DNA of 64,000 nt, taken from assembly GCF_026191115.1 (NCBI RefSeq), contig NZ_JAPHOT010000001.1, positions 1,204,501 through 1,268,500 of the forward strand, given 5' to 3'. Numbering within the stretch: the stretch's first letter is position 1; every line of letters starts with the position of its first letter. Below, in pieces: positions 54,778-63,119 of the stretch. Source of the DNA: Legionella sp. PATHC035 (GTDB taxonomy: Bacteria > Pseudomonadota > Gammaproteobacteria > Legionellales > Legionellaceae). Made by a program: the position numbers and the translations under genes. The notes under the pieces were generated by a model. That model did no database searches and was not told the DNA's origin. It worked only from the letters and a program-made list of their open reading frames with translations.

Positions 54778-55752
54778 ATGAGTGTAAAAAAAGCAGAGTT
54801 ACATGTTCATTTGGAAGGATCTATCACTCCTGAATTAGCAGCAAAGCTGGCTGCACGCAATAAATTAATACTCCCACAAGGCCTGGTCGCTCCTGATGGA
54901 AAAAGCTATCTATCCAAAGACTTTCTCGATTTTTTAAAAGTATACGATACGCTTGCATCCGTTATTCGATATCCTCAGGATTATTATGATATTACCTTAG
55001 ATTACTTACGTGCTCGTGCTCAAGAAGATGCAATCTATGTAGAGATGATGTATTCCCCTGATCACGCTGAACTCGCCAGTAAAATCCCTTCCGCAGAACA
55101 TTTGGCAGCGATTCAACAAGCAATTGATGATGCTAAAGAACAATTCGATATAATAGGACGAATTTTAATAACTGCTGTCCGACATTTTGGTGTTGAAGCA
55201 GTAGAACGAGTTGCCAAACAAGCCCATAAAGATAAATTTCCCTGCGTCACCGGATTTGGTTTAGGTGGTGATGAAGCAAAGTTCCCTCCTAAATTATTTA
55301 GCAAGGCATACCATATTGCTGCTGATGCAGGGTTACAGTGTACAGTCCATGCGGGTGAATTTGCTCCAGCAAGCGGCATGGTCGAAGCGATGGAAAATCT
55401 ACCGATAAAACGCATAGGACATGGTGTCAATTCAATTTATTCACCAGAGACCATGGCTATGGTGAAAGATAGGGATATAACTCTGGAAGTTTGTCCTACA
55501 AGTAATATCTTTTTGGGATTGTTTAAGAATATGAACGAACATCCTTTTCCTAAATTTTATGATGCAGGAATAAAGGTCAGCATCAGCTCAGATGATCCTC
55601 CTTTTATGAGTACTACATTGGGTCAGGAGTATCAACGCGTCCAAAACTCCTACGGCTATAGTGATGAGATAATGAATTCTATTACTCGTATGGCGATAGA
55701 CGCTGCTTTTGTTGATGAGCACACTAAAGCAGCGCTTTTGGCGAAAATTTGA
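54778..55752 (+). CDS. add: Adenosine deaminase (cytosolic)
   Basis: A 324-residue zinc deaminase without signal peptide. KAELHVHLEGSITPEL holds the metal-binding His-x-His, VHAGEFAPASG the third His and catalytic Glu, RIGHGVNSI the GHG that favours adenosine deaminase over adenine deaminase (usually DHG), and SISSDDPPFM the metal-binding Asp. It converts adenosine or deoxyadenosine to inosine forms for salvage. GAGGCGAAAAG lies upstream of the ATG. It differs strongly from the secreted family member at 8862-10346. Confidence 0.9.
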   Translation: MSVKKAELHVHLEGSITPELAAKLAARNKLILPQGLVAPDGKSYLSKDFLDFLKVYDTLASVIRYPQDYYDITLDYLRARAQEDAIYVEMMYSPDHAELASKIPSAEHLAAIQQAIDDAKEQFDIIGRILITAVRHFGVEAVERVAKQAHKDKFPCVTGFGLGGDEAKFPPKLFSKAYHIAADAGLQCTVHAGEFAPASGMVEAMENLPIKRIGHGVNSIYSPETMAMVKDRDITLEVCPTSNIFLGLFKNMNEHPFPKFYDAGIKVSISSDDPPFMSTTLGQEYQRVQNSYGYSDEIMNSITRMAIDAAFVDEHTKAALLAKI

Positions 55753-55873
55753 TAATCAGTCTTAAAATGAGGTAGCCTGGTAGCGTCAAAACTGCCAGAC
55801 CCTCATCACACATTAAAACTTTTTTAAATTTCCTTATAGACTAAAATAAATAATAAATAGATAAGGAAATCTC

Positions 55874-56587
55874 ATGCCTATTATATTATTTTGGGTGTGC
55901 TCTTTGTGCTCTTTTCATCTGCTTGCTCAATCAATTAACATTGGTACATCAGACTATGGCCCCCCTTTTCAAATCGCCGTAAAAGATAAGGCTCATTTTT
56001 ATGGCTTTGAAATTGATCTGATGAGGGAAATTTGCCAACGTGCGCAACTGGACTGTCATTTCAAAATTTTTAACTTCAATGATTTATTTAATGAAATGCA
56101 AAGCAACCAGATTGACTTGGCCGTAGGAACAATTGCGATAACCCCGGATCGACAAAAAGCTTTTCTTTTCAGTCTTCCCTATCTTATAGGCGGAGGCCAA
56201 TATGCAACGAAAGGCTCAAGTCCAATTAAAACGATTAAAGATATTCAGGGAAAAACCGTTGGCATAGAAAGGGGAACCATTTTTAAAGCCTGGATTGCTT
56301 CCCAATTTGGGGATGGAGTTCAAGTAAAGGAATATGACACCTTGGCTGACGTGTTACAAGCCCTCGATGACAATCATGTCGATGCCGTTTTACTTGATAG
56401 TGGTGCAGTTGAATATTGGACTGCTAATAGCAGTGGCCTTTTGAAATCAGTTGGCGAGCCAATGGGGGCCGGGTATGGCATTATGACGAATAAAAATAAT
56501 GATGCGCTGATTGCTACTATCAACAAATATCTTCTTGAATTAGAAAATGATGGGACCTATTTAAAAATATACCGGCGTTATTTTTAA
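55874..56587 (+). CDS. Amino-acid ABC transporter substrate-binding protein
   Basis: A 237-residue periplasmic protein of the SBP_bac_3 family. The signal peptide is PIILFWVCSLCSFHLLAQ. INIGTSDYGPPFQI, YGFEIDLMREICQRAQLD, LAVGTIAITPDRQKAFLFSLPYL and GKTVGIERGTIFKAWI are the canonical blocks (compare ArtI/ArtJ/HisJ). Full length. AAGGAAATCTC precedes the ATG. No permease or ATPase gene is adjacent, so it may serve a transporter encoded elsewhere; arginine-type ligands are common in the family, but the ligand is unknown. Confidence 0.9.
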   Translation: MPIILFWVCSLCSFHLLAQSINIGTSDYGPPFQIAVKDKAHFYGFEIDLMREICQRAQLDCHFKIFNFNDLFNEMQSNQIDLAVGTIAITPDRQKAFLFSLPYLIGGGQYATKGSSPIKTIKDIQGKTVGIERGTIFKAWIASQFGDGVQVKEYDTLADVLQALDDNHVDAVLLDSGAVEYWTANSSGLLKSVGEPMGAGYGIMTNKNNDALIATINKYLLELENDGTYLKIYRRYF

Positions 56588-56629
56588 AAAAATTTAGCTA
56601 TTTCGAAATCGATGAAAGTCTGATTAAGG

Positions 56630-57085
56630 CTAATCATTTCGATGCATCTCACCCAGAAGTTGCTCAATATAACGCCTGCAAGTCAATGGGTTATGTAAAA
56701 AATTAATGATGCGACGCGTACCGCCAGTGCCTGTAATACATACCATGCCATAACTTAAAATGCTTCCCAAAATTGATTGGCGGATGTCTATTGCTTCAAT
56801 TTTGCTTAATGGGATATCGATCGTTTGCCTTACAATCACTCCAGTGCGAATAATCACTTGATTTCGCTTAATGGTAATGGAAGAAAAATAATAGGTCATC
56901 CATGTCATCCCAACCCATAATAAGGCTAAGGCAGCCAAACCGTATGCAATCTTACGAATGAAATCTACCTCTACATAATAAACAATTGCCAAAGCAGCAC
57001 ATAAACATAGGAATGGGTAAAAAAATATTATCCAATGCATTCGGGTAAAAAAAATAACATTACTATCGTAGGGCTTCTCGAACAT
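56630..57085 (-). CDS. Bacterial PH-domain membrane protein (YdbS-like)
   Basis: A 151-residue protein with two adjacent spans (WIIFFYPFLCLCAALAIVYY and AYGLAALALLWVGMTWMTYY) followed by a bPH2 domain: ITIKRNQVIIRTGVIVRQTI, DIPLSKIEAIDIRQSILGSI, YGMVCITGTGGTRR. The order and motifs match the small YdbS/DUF304 group. Function is not known. AGGTG lies five bases before the ATG. It is divergent from the dciA-like gene. Confidence 0.88.
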   Translation of the reverse strand: MFEKPYDSNVIFFTRMHWIIFFYPFLCLCAALAIVYYVEVDFIRKIAYGLAALALLWVGMTWMTYYFSSITIKRNQVIIRTGVIVRQTIDIPLSKIEAIDIRQSILGSILSYGMVCITGTGGTRRIINFLHNPLTCRRYIEQLLGEMHRND

Positions 57086-57211
57086 TGATTCACCTATAAT
57101 ACTGAATGGTCTACTAAAAAATTATAATATTGTATTTAACTCAAATTTGCTATTCTATACTTTGCTCGAAGTATATACTAACGTTTACTCCATATTTTTC
57201 ATAAAAATAAA

Positions 57212-57634
57212 ATGCGTTCCATTAGCCGTTGCCTTAACAAACAACTTGCCGACATATGCCAACGCTCTGTTCAATTAGAAGAGCTTTCAGATAAAGTCAA
57301 GCAAATGCTTCCTGATGCCTTAGCAAATGCATGTCATGTTGGGAGTTTTAATAAAGGTTGCTTGCTATTAACAACTACTGATGCGGCCTGGGCATCCCAA
57401 TTACGTTACGCTATTCCTGAATTGCGCGATAAATTACGCAAAGAGGGAGGCATGTATCAACTTTCGTCGATTAAAATAGCTGTTATTGAATCAATCACTC
57501 AATATGAAAAATCAACCCCCACTTCAAAGCATGTATTATCTGAAAAAGCGAAAGAAATTATTATAAGTGAGAGCCAACAGTGTCATTATGAACCGTTGCA
57601 AAAAGCTTTATTGCATTTAGCTGATAATGAATAA
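57212..57634 (+). CDS. DciA-like DUF721 protein
   Basis: A 140-residue member of the DUF721 family, which includes DciA, the ancestral loader of the DnaB replicative helicase in bacteria without DnaC. The block CLLLTTTDAAWASQLRYAIPELRDKLR is diagnostic (DUF721 W-x-x-x-L region). The C-terminal 50 residues are polar and less typical. No DnaC-type gene is seen here. A loader role is from family knowledge. There is no obvious SD. Confidence 0.85.
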   Translation: MRSISRCLNKQLADICQRSVQLEELSDKVKQMLPDALANACHVGSFNKGCLLLTTTDAAWASQLRYAIPELRDKLRKEGGMYQLSSIKIAVIESITQYEKSTPTSKHVLSEKAKEIIISESQQCHYEPLQKALLHLADNE

Positions 57635-57638
57635 TAAG

Positions 57639-57665
57639 CCTGGGTGCAGTAAGGCGAACCCCAGG
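57639..57665. repeat. AGCCTGGGT-family hairpin
   Basis: CCTGGGT (57639-57645) and ACCCCAGG (57658-57665) pair around a short loop. It is the same family as the aldolase terminator and lies in the convergent gap after the dciA-like gene. Confidence 0.6.
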
Positions 57666-57724
57666 GCTAATGAAGGTCAAAGTTTTCCCGGCTTCCGCTT
57701 CGTTGACCAAAGGCTCTAATAAAT

Positions 57725-58144
57725 CTAAGGGTTTGTTTCCGTGAGCGCTGTTGCAAAGCGCCGGGCTACCCACTCTGAACCAAGGTATGCAAAGCAGTCG
57801 TTTAAATAATCAGTTAACTCGTCTTCTTCCATCATGTGTTCTTGACCAGGAGGTTCCACATCATGGTGAAAATAAGTTCCAAAAAAGCGCAGAGAAAAAT
57901 CAACATAATCGCGTGTATGAAGAATAAATGCATGCCATACTTCATCAAGAATAAGTAATGGGCCAAAAAGATAGGACTTCTTGTCTTCTTTTGCTCTGTG
58001 CGCATTCAACCACAGCCACGCGATTAAATCGGTAAATAAGAGCCTACCTTCTTGCCGAGAAAACTCAGGATGATGATGGCAAAAATAATCGACTACTACC
58101 TGATTTTCATACTCAAGCAGATTCGATAAATCAACAAGGTTCAT
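57725..58144 (-). CDS. Glycine-rich-domain-like hypothetical protein
   Basis: A 139-residue soluble protein. Its central block LILDEVWHAFILHTRDYVDF and following FFGTYFHHDVE resemble the D-x-x-WH-x-H-I...Y...C/F...G...H block of the glycine-rich-domain-like (DUF1399) proteins, whose function is unknown; His residues could bind a metal. The N-terminal part has a second Leu/Trp-rich helix pair (FTDLIAWLWLNAHRAKED). The ATG at 58144 overlaps the stop of an upstream 27-codon ORF as ATGA, so its translation is probably coupled to that ORF. A GTG three codons earlier is the alternative start. Confidence 0.75.
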   Translation of the reverse strand: MNLVDLSNLLEYENQVVVDYFCHHHPEFSRQEGRLLFTDLIAWLWLNAHRAKEDKKSYLFGPLLILDEVWHAFILHTRDYVDFSLRFFGTYFHHDVEPPGQEHMMEEDELTDYLNDCFAYLGSEWVARRFATALTETNP

Positions 58145-58224
58145 CCACAACACGCTTTTTTAGTACTTGGCTTTTGTGTTACATAACGCACAATTCGACA
58201 GATCATTTCTTCTTGAGTCATCAT
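58141..58224 (-). CDS. 27-residue micro-ORF ending Cys-Cys-Gly
   Basis: An ATG-ATG start with GGAG three or six bases upstream encodes 27 residues: a basic-amphipathic stretch (EEMICRIVRYVTQK), then PSTKKACCG and a TGA. The stop overlaps the start of the next gene (ATGA). Six A residues (58156-58161, T on the + strand) lie eight codons before the end. It is shorter than normal gene-calling limits. It may be a leader peptide, a small Cys-rich peptide, or the true N-terminus of the next gene joined by a -1 slip on the A run. No homologue is known to me. Confidence 0.5.
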   Translation of the reverse strand: MMTQEEMICRIVRYVTQKPSTKKACCG

Positions 58225-58388
58225 TATCTCCACGATGAGTTACAAATAAAAACGGTGCAGACAGTCTAACCAATGTTCATAATGGAAGCAATTTAATTAT
58301 TATTTTCTTACTTGTTGCAAATTCTTAAGCTCTATTAAATCAGCAACTTAGACTCATCCTGAACATTCAGGATGAGCGCTAATAAGAT

Positions 58389-60425
58389 TTACCAAATCAC
58401 ACAACGATTTTTATTCACCATCGGACTGTCATTGGGGATATGAAAAGCGTCCTGAAATTGTGGCATATTCGCCAAGCTGCCATTGACTCTATATTTTGCA
58501 GGTGGATGAGGATCCGTAGTTACCTGATTACGTAGTTGTTGGGGGCGAATATTCATGGCCCATACATGAGCTGTTGCAATGAAAAACTGTTGATCGGGTG
58601 TCAAACCATTAATCGTAGGTGCATTTTTATATTCTTTTGAATGCTTAAAAGCTCTATAGGCTAATGTAATACCACCTAAATCAGCGGTAGCCTCTCCTAC
58701 AACCAGTTTTCCCTGCACATGCAAATTATCATCCACAACATATTGTGAAAATTGATTTACAATACATTGGGTTGCTTTTTTGAATTTTTCTAAATCACTC
58801 GGAGTCCACCAATTTTTTAAATTACCATGCCCATCAAATTGTGCCCCTTGGTCATCAAAACCATGGGTCATTTCATGTCCCATGACAAAACCAATTGCTC
58901 CATAATTGATTGCTGCAGGTGCTTTAGGATCAAAAAATGGCGATTGGAGAATTCCTGCCGGAATATTTAAATTATTCATTGAGGGGTCATAATAGGCATT
59001 AATAGTTTGTGGAGTCATTACCCACTCTGTTCTATCTATAGGTTTACCAATTTTATTTAGATCACGCTGAGTTAAAAACTCATTGGCTTTAATCACATTC
59101 AATACATAGGGACCTCTATTTACTTCCAATTTGGAATAGTCCCACCATTTGGAAGGATAGCCAACACGCTCTTCCATCAGATCGAGTTTTTTCAGCGCAG
59201 CTTTCCGAGTAGCGGGGGTCATCCAAGATAAGGTACTTATATCTTCACGTAAAACCTCGCGAATATTTTTGAGTATATCTAAAGCCTGTTTCTTGTCTTC
59301 CGGAGAAAAATACCGAGCCACATACATTTTACCTATAGCAAAACCTAATGCACTATTTTCTGTACTCACTACTCTTTTCCATCGAGGCAATATTTTCTCA
59401 GCACCTGTCAAAACAGCGACCATTTTAAAATTTTGATCGACAAAAGGTTTTGATAAGTAGGCAGCAAATGCATCAATTAAATGCCAACGAAGATAAATTT
59501 TCCAATCATCTAGAGAAACCGTTTTTAATTGGGTATTCATATCCTTAAAAAAATCTGGCATCGCAAGATTAATGCTTTTAATCTGAGCTTGTCCCATTGT
59601 TGAAAAATAGGCGGGCCATGAAAAATCAGGAGTTATTTTGTTGAGTTGTGCTCTATCCATAATATGATAAACCGCATGGGGATCACGTTGATCCACTTGC
59701 GACATAGAAACCTTTGCCATTTGCGTTTCTAATTTCATCACGGTATTGGCTTCCGTTGCTGCTTTATCAGGAGCATCACCCAATAATTCAAACATCTTGG
59801 CAATGTGCTTGACATAGGCTTCACGTATGAGTTTAAACTTAGCATCTTCTTTCAAATAATAATCACGATCAGGCAAACCCAATCCACCTTGTGTCGCTGC
59901 ACCAATCATCTTTTCACTGTTTTTAAAATCTTGCATGCTCCCGAAATTAAAAAAAACATCGACACCAATTTGATGCAGGTGCGCTATTTCATTTTGCAAA
60001 TCGGTTAAACTTTTTAATTGGTCAATGCGATCAAACTCGGGCTGGAGGGGTTTAATACCCAATTGATTAATACTCTGTTCATCCATTCCACTATAATAAA
60101 AATCACCTACTTTTTGTTCAATGCTGCCTGGTTTGGCTTGGGTATTTTCTGAGGCTTTGATTAACATTTGATGAATGATATTTTGGACTCGTTCACTAAT
60201 GATGTTAAAGCTTCCCCAACTTGAATAGTCTGCTGGAATTGGATTGTTTTTTTGCCAGTTACCGTTAGCATAAGAATAAAAATTCATTGCCGGTGAAATA
60301 TTAGTATCCAACCAATTGATATGAACTGCTTCTTCAGCCGTAGTTTTTTGTGGTTCTGTGCCTGCCGGATAGATTGATGAACTGCACAACAAAGCAAAAG
60401 TAAAAAGGCCCATATTAAGTTTCAT
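58389..60425 (-). CDS. M13-family (neprilysin/PepO-like) metallopeptidase
   Basis: A 678-residue zinc endopeptidase with a signal peptide (KLNMGLFTFALLCSSSIYPA). The M13 N-terminal domain begins MNFYSYANGNWQKNNPIPAD. The catalytic part shows VMGHEMTHGFDDQGAQFDGHG (HExxH), VGEATADLGGITLAYRAF (ExxxD, third zinc ligand), NAYYDPSMNNLNIPAGIL (NAY/F substrate motif) and the CVIW C-terminus (CxxW). Complete length. Start ATG 60425 follows AAAGGAG by nine bases. Probably periplasmic or secreted peptidase of oligopeptides. About 280 bases without a gene separate it from lpxC. Confidence 0.94.
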   Translation of the reverse strand: MKLNMGLFTFALLCSSSIYPAGTEPQKTTAEEAVHINWLDTNISPAMNFYSYANGNWQKNNPIPADYSSWGSFNIISERVQNIIHQMLIKASENTQAKPGSIEQKVGDFYYSGMDEQSINQLGIKPLQPEFDRIDQLKSLTDLQNEIAHLHQIGVDVFFNFGSMQDFKNSEKMIGAATQGGLGLPDRDYYLKEDAKFKLIREAYVKHIAKMFELLGDAPDKAATEANTVMKLETQMAKVSMSQVDQRDPHAVYHIMDRAQLNKITPDFSWPAYFSTMGQAQIKSINLAMPDFFKDMNTQLKTVSLDDWKIYLRWHLIDAFAAYLSKPFVDQNFKMVAVLTGAEKILPRWKRVVSTENSALGFAIGKMYVARYFSPEDKKQALDILKNIREVLREDISTLSWMTPATRKAALKKLDLMEERVGYPSKWWDYSKLEVNRGPYVLNVIKANEFLTQRDLNKIGKPIDRTEWVMTPQTINAYYDPSMNNLNIPAGILQSPFFDPKAPAAINYGAIGFVMGHEMTHGFDDQGAQFDGHGNLKNWWTPSDLEKFKKATQCIVNQFSQYVVDDNLHVQGKLVVGEATADLGGITLAYRAFKHSKEYKNAPTINGLTPDQQFFIATAHVWAMNIRPQQLRNQVTTDPHPPAKYRVNGSLANMPQFQDAFHIPNDSPMVNKNRCVIW

Positions 60426-60668
60426 GCCACAACGCTCCTTTGCCAATCTTTATGTTAATTCATTAAGAATGAACATAAAATGTAGCACAGATGGAGGCAA
60501 AAACATAACTAGTAAGAAGAGTTGTACGATATTATCATCTATCTTTAGGAAGCTTTGTGTTCTGCCAAAGCCAAGCGCCATACTTAGGTTTAATCAAACG
60601 GTTGGATTTGAGTGAAGAGGATGTCAAATATAACCTTTCTGATATGAGGCTGGGCTCTTAGTGTTTCA

Positions 60669-60697
60669 CCTGGGTTTCGATTTGGTCTCCACCCAGG
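60669..60697. terminator. AGCCTGGGT-family hairpin after lpxC
   Basis: CCTGGGT (60669-60675) pairs with ACCCAGG (60691-60697) around a 15-base loop. It starts nine bases beyond the lpxC stop on the minus strand. The following bases (TGAAACACTAAG) are not U-rich, so it is a possible terminator only. Confidence 0.45.
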
Positions 60698-60705
60698 CTG
60701 TCTTG

Positions 60706-61620
60706 TTAGGCTTCGACAGGAAAAAATTGAGTATGTATTTTAGGAAGATATTCTTCCGTATCAAAGCTAGTATATTCCCAGGCGTCTTGTCTCACCATTA
60801 ATTCACGCAATAGTCTGTTATTCAATTCGTGGCCTGATTTGTAGCCTTCAAATGCACCGATCAAACTTGAACCTAAGAGGTACAAGTCACCGATTGCATC
60901 CAATACCTTATGGGAAACAAATTCGGATTCAAAGCGAAGACCATCATCATTAAGGACACGATAGTCGTCAACAACAATCGCATTATCTAAACTTCCGCCT
61001 TTAGCTAAATCGCATTCCCTTAATTTTTCATAATCGGAAAGGAATCCAAATGTACGTGCTCGGCATACCTCTTTAACATAAGAAGTTGTAGAAAAATCAA
61101 AACTTACGGTTTGTGGCTTATCATTAAAAGCCGGATGATCAAAATCAATCGTGAAGGAAATTTTATAGCCATTATAGGGATAAAATTGGACAAATTTGCC
61201 ATTGTCTTCCACGCGGATAGGCTTAAGAATACGAATGTATTTTTTAGGTGCATTTTGCTCACGGATCCCTGCTGATTGAATCAGAAAAACAAAAGGAGCA
61301 GCACTACCATCCATAATCGGTAATTCAGGAGCATTGACATCAATATAAGCATTGTCAATTCCCAAACCAGCTAGAGCGGAAAGTAAATGTTCCACAGTTG
61401 CAATTTTAACTGGTCCTTGATGTAAGGTGGTACATAACATCGTATCACCAACATTCTCATAAGATGCTAATATTTCCACTACAGGTGAAAGGTCTACGCG
61501 TCTAAAAACTATGCCTGTATTTACAGGAGCAGGTCTCAAGGTTAAAAGCACTTTTTCACCGGAATGCAATCCTACCCCAGTTGCCTGGATCACCTTTTTA
61601 GGAGTTCTTTGATTTGTCAT
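60706..61620 (-). CDS. lpxC: UDP-3-O-acyl-N-acetylglucosamine deacetylase
   Basis: First committed, zinc-dependent step of lipid A synthesis. The 304 residues include [41 protein letters not shown] (zinc His79-type), [17 protein letters not shown] (zinc His and Asp) and [18 protein letters not shown] (catalytic His). Length is standard. ftsZ lies upstream on the same strand, the conserved end of the division-and-cell-wall cluster. FtsH, with HflKC encoded at 12-14 kb, controls LpxC stability in E. coli; whether this LpxC carries the degron is uncertain (its C-terminus ends FFPVEA). Confidence 0.98.
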   Translation of the reverse strand: MTNQRTPKKVIQATGVGLHSGEKVLLTLRPAPVNTGIVFRRVDLSPVVEILASYENVGDTMLCTTLHQGPVKIATVEHLLSALAGLGIDNAYIDVNAPELPIMDGSAAPFVFLIQSAGIREQNAPKKYIRILKPIRVEDNGKFVQFYPYNGYKISFTIDFDHPAFNDKPQTVSFDFSTTSYVKEVCRARTFGFLSDYEKLRECDLAKGGSLDNAIVVDDYRVLNDDGLRFESEFVSHKVLDAIGDLYLLGSSLIGAFEGYKSGHELNNRLLRELMVRQDAWEYTSFDTEEYLPKIHTQFFPVEA

Positions 61621-61746
61621 TCAGTGCTCACCTTGTTCCTCATAATATCATTCTTTTTAATTGTTTTATTCTGCACGCAAAACTTCGTGATCCTAACAAT
61701 ATTTTAATCTTTAGTCTAATTATTTTTGTATTAAAGACTTTAAATT

Positions 61747-61776
61747 CCCTCCATCGGCACTGCTCCGGATGAAGGG
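61747..61776 (-). terminator. Hairpin after ftsZ
   Basis: On the minus strand CCCTTCATCCGG pairs with CCGATGGAGGG (plus coordinates 61765-61776 and 61747-61757) with one bulge. It is followed by AATTTAAA rather than a U-run, so it may attenuate rather than stop readthrough into lpxC. Confidence 0.4.
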
Positions 61777-61785
61777 TTAAATTAT

Positions 61786-62973
61786 TTATGCCTCTTCTTG
61801 CCGACGTAAAAACGCAGGGATATCCAGATAATCCACATCGGGAACACTGTCACCTTGTTGTTTTACCCCAGCAGACATACTTGATTGGGCTTTACGCACA
61901 ACCGCTGGCCTATCTAGTTGCTGATAGTCCAAAGAACCATCACTACGTGTCGTTTCGATTAAACGTGCACGATGAGATTGTTGTGGCTGCATTTGCTGAT
62001 GACGCTGTCTTGCATCGCCCAAACCAGTCACAATCACGGTGACACGCATTTCATCGGTCATTTCAGGATCGATTACTGTTCCAACTACTACAGTGGCATC
62101 ATCAGAAATAAACTCTTTGACTACATCGCCAACTTCTTCAAATTCACCGATTGACATATCCAAGCCAGCAGTAATATTCACCAGGATTCCGCGAGCACCA
62201 GAAAAATTCACATCTTCCAGCAAAGGAGAGGCAATTGCGGCTTCAGCAGCTTGACGCGCTCTTTGCTCACCTACAGCGCTTCCGGTACCCATCATCGCCA
62301 TACCCATTTCTGACATCACTGTACGTACGTCGGCAAAGTCCACATTGATCAAACCTGGGCGAGTAATTAAATCAGAAATACCTTTCACTGCACCAAGTAA
62401 AACATTATTAGCCGCTTTAAATGCGTTGAGTAAACTAATGTTCTTACCCAAGACACTGAGTAATTTATTGTTAGGAATAGTGATTAATGAATCAACATGT
62501 TCCGCTAAACGACGAATTCCTTCCTCAGCAGCCAATGCTCTTTGTTTGCCTTCAAATGAGAAGGGTTTGGTCACGACAGCTACAGTTAAGATACCTAATT
62601 CTTTGGCAATTTCCGCAAAAACTGGGGCTGCACCGGTTCCGGTTCCACCACCCATTCCTGCGGTAATGAATACCATATCGGCTCCACTTAAAATTTCTCG
62701 AATATGGTCTCTATCTTCTTCTGCTGCTTCGCGACCTATTTGTGGGTTTGCACCAGCACCTAAACCTTTAGTCAGCTCGTCACCTAATTGAATGTGTATT
62801 TTTGCATTTGAGCCTCTCAATGCTTGAGCATCGGTATTCGCACAAATAAACTCTACTCCATCAATATTTTCTGCAACCATATGTTCAACAGCATTACCAC
62901 CGCCGCCGCCAACACCAACGACCTTAATTACTGCATTATTACCATGCTGTTGGCCTTCCATTAATTCAAACAT
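61786..62973 (-). CDS. ftsZ: Cell division GTPase FtsZ
   Basis: Tubulin-like GTPase that forms the Z ring. The 395 residues have [38 protein letters not shown] (tubulin signature G-G-G-T-G-T-G), the T7 loop [15 protein letters not shown], a polar linker ([16 protein letters not shown] onward) and the conserved C-terminal peptide [12 protein letters not shown] that binds FtsA and ZipA. GGGGAGCAGGG lies upstream of the ATG. The 146-base gap from ftsA contains a terminator-like hairpin, so ftsZ probably has its own promoter. Confidence 0.99.
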   Translation of the reverse strand: MFELMEGQQHGNNAVIKVVGVGGGGGNAVEHMVAENIDGVEFICANTDAQALRGSNAKIHIQLGDELTKGLGAGANPQIGREAAEEDRDHIREILSGADMVFITAGMGGGTGTGAAPVFAEIAKELGILTVAVVTKPFSFEGKQRALAAEEGIRRLAEHVDSLITIPNNKLLSVLGKNISLLNAFKAANNVLLGAVKGISDLITRPGLINVDFADVRTVMSEMGMAMMGTGSAVGEQRARQAAEAAIASPLLEDVNFSGARGILVNITAGLDMSIGEFEEVGDVVKEFISDDATVVVGTVIDPEMTDEMRVTVIVTGLGDARQRHQQMQPQQSHRARLIETTRSDGSLDYQQLDRPAVVRKAQSSMSAGVKQQGDSVPDVDYLDIPAFLRRQEEA

Positions 62974-63052
62974 AACCCTGCTCCCCTCACATGTTTATTC
63001 TTTTGTAACGAATCACCTAGTGTTTAGATAAGTGAATGGTTACTATTCTTTT

Positions 63053-63097
63053 ACAAAAAACCGGCAGTGTCGCCTTCAATGATTAATTACCGGTTTT
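63053..63097 (-). terminator. Terminator-like hairpin between ftsA and ftsZ
   Basis: On the minus strand AAAACCGG (63097-63090) pairs with CCGGTTTT (63064-63057) around a 25-base loop and runs into TTTTTTG. It starts 23 bases after the ftsA stop. Confidence 0.65.
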
Positions 63098-63119
63098 CGT
63101 TTTAAACGTTATTTGTAAC

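Noticed and set aside
58141..58143. TGA after Cys-Cys-Gly read as selenocysteine
   Set aside because: No SECIS-like hairpin directly follows and the overlap with ATG explains the TGA as an ordinary stop used for coupling.
62345..62791. 148-codon open frame antisense to ftsZ
   Set aside because: Ala/Pro/Ser-rich translation arises from the reverse frame of a conserved gene; no SD and no known product.
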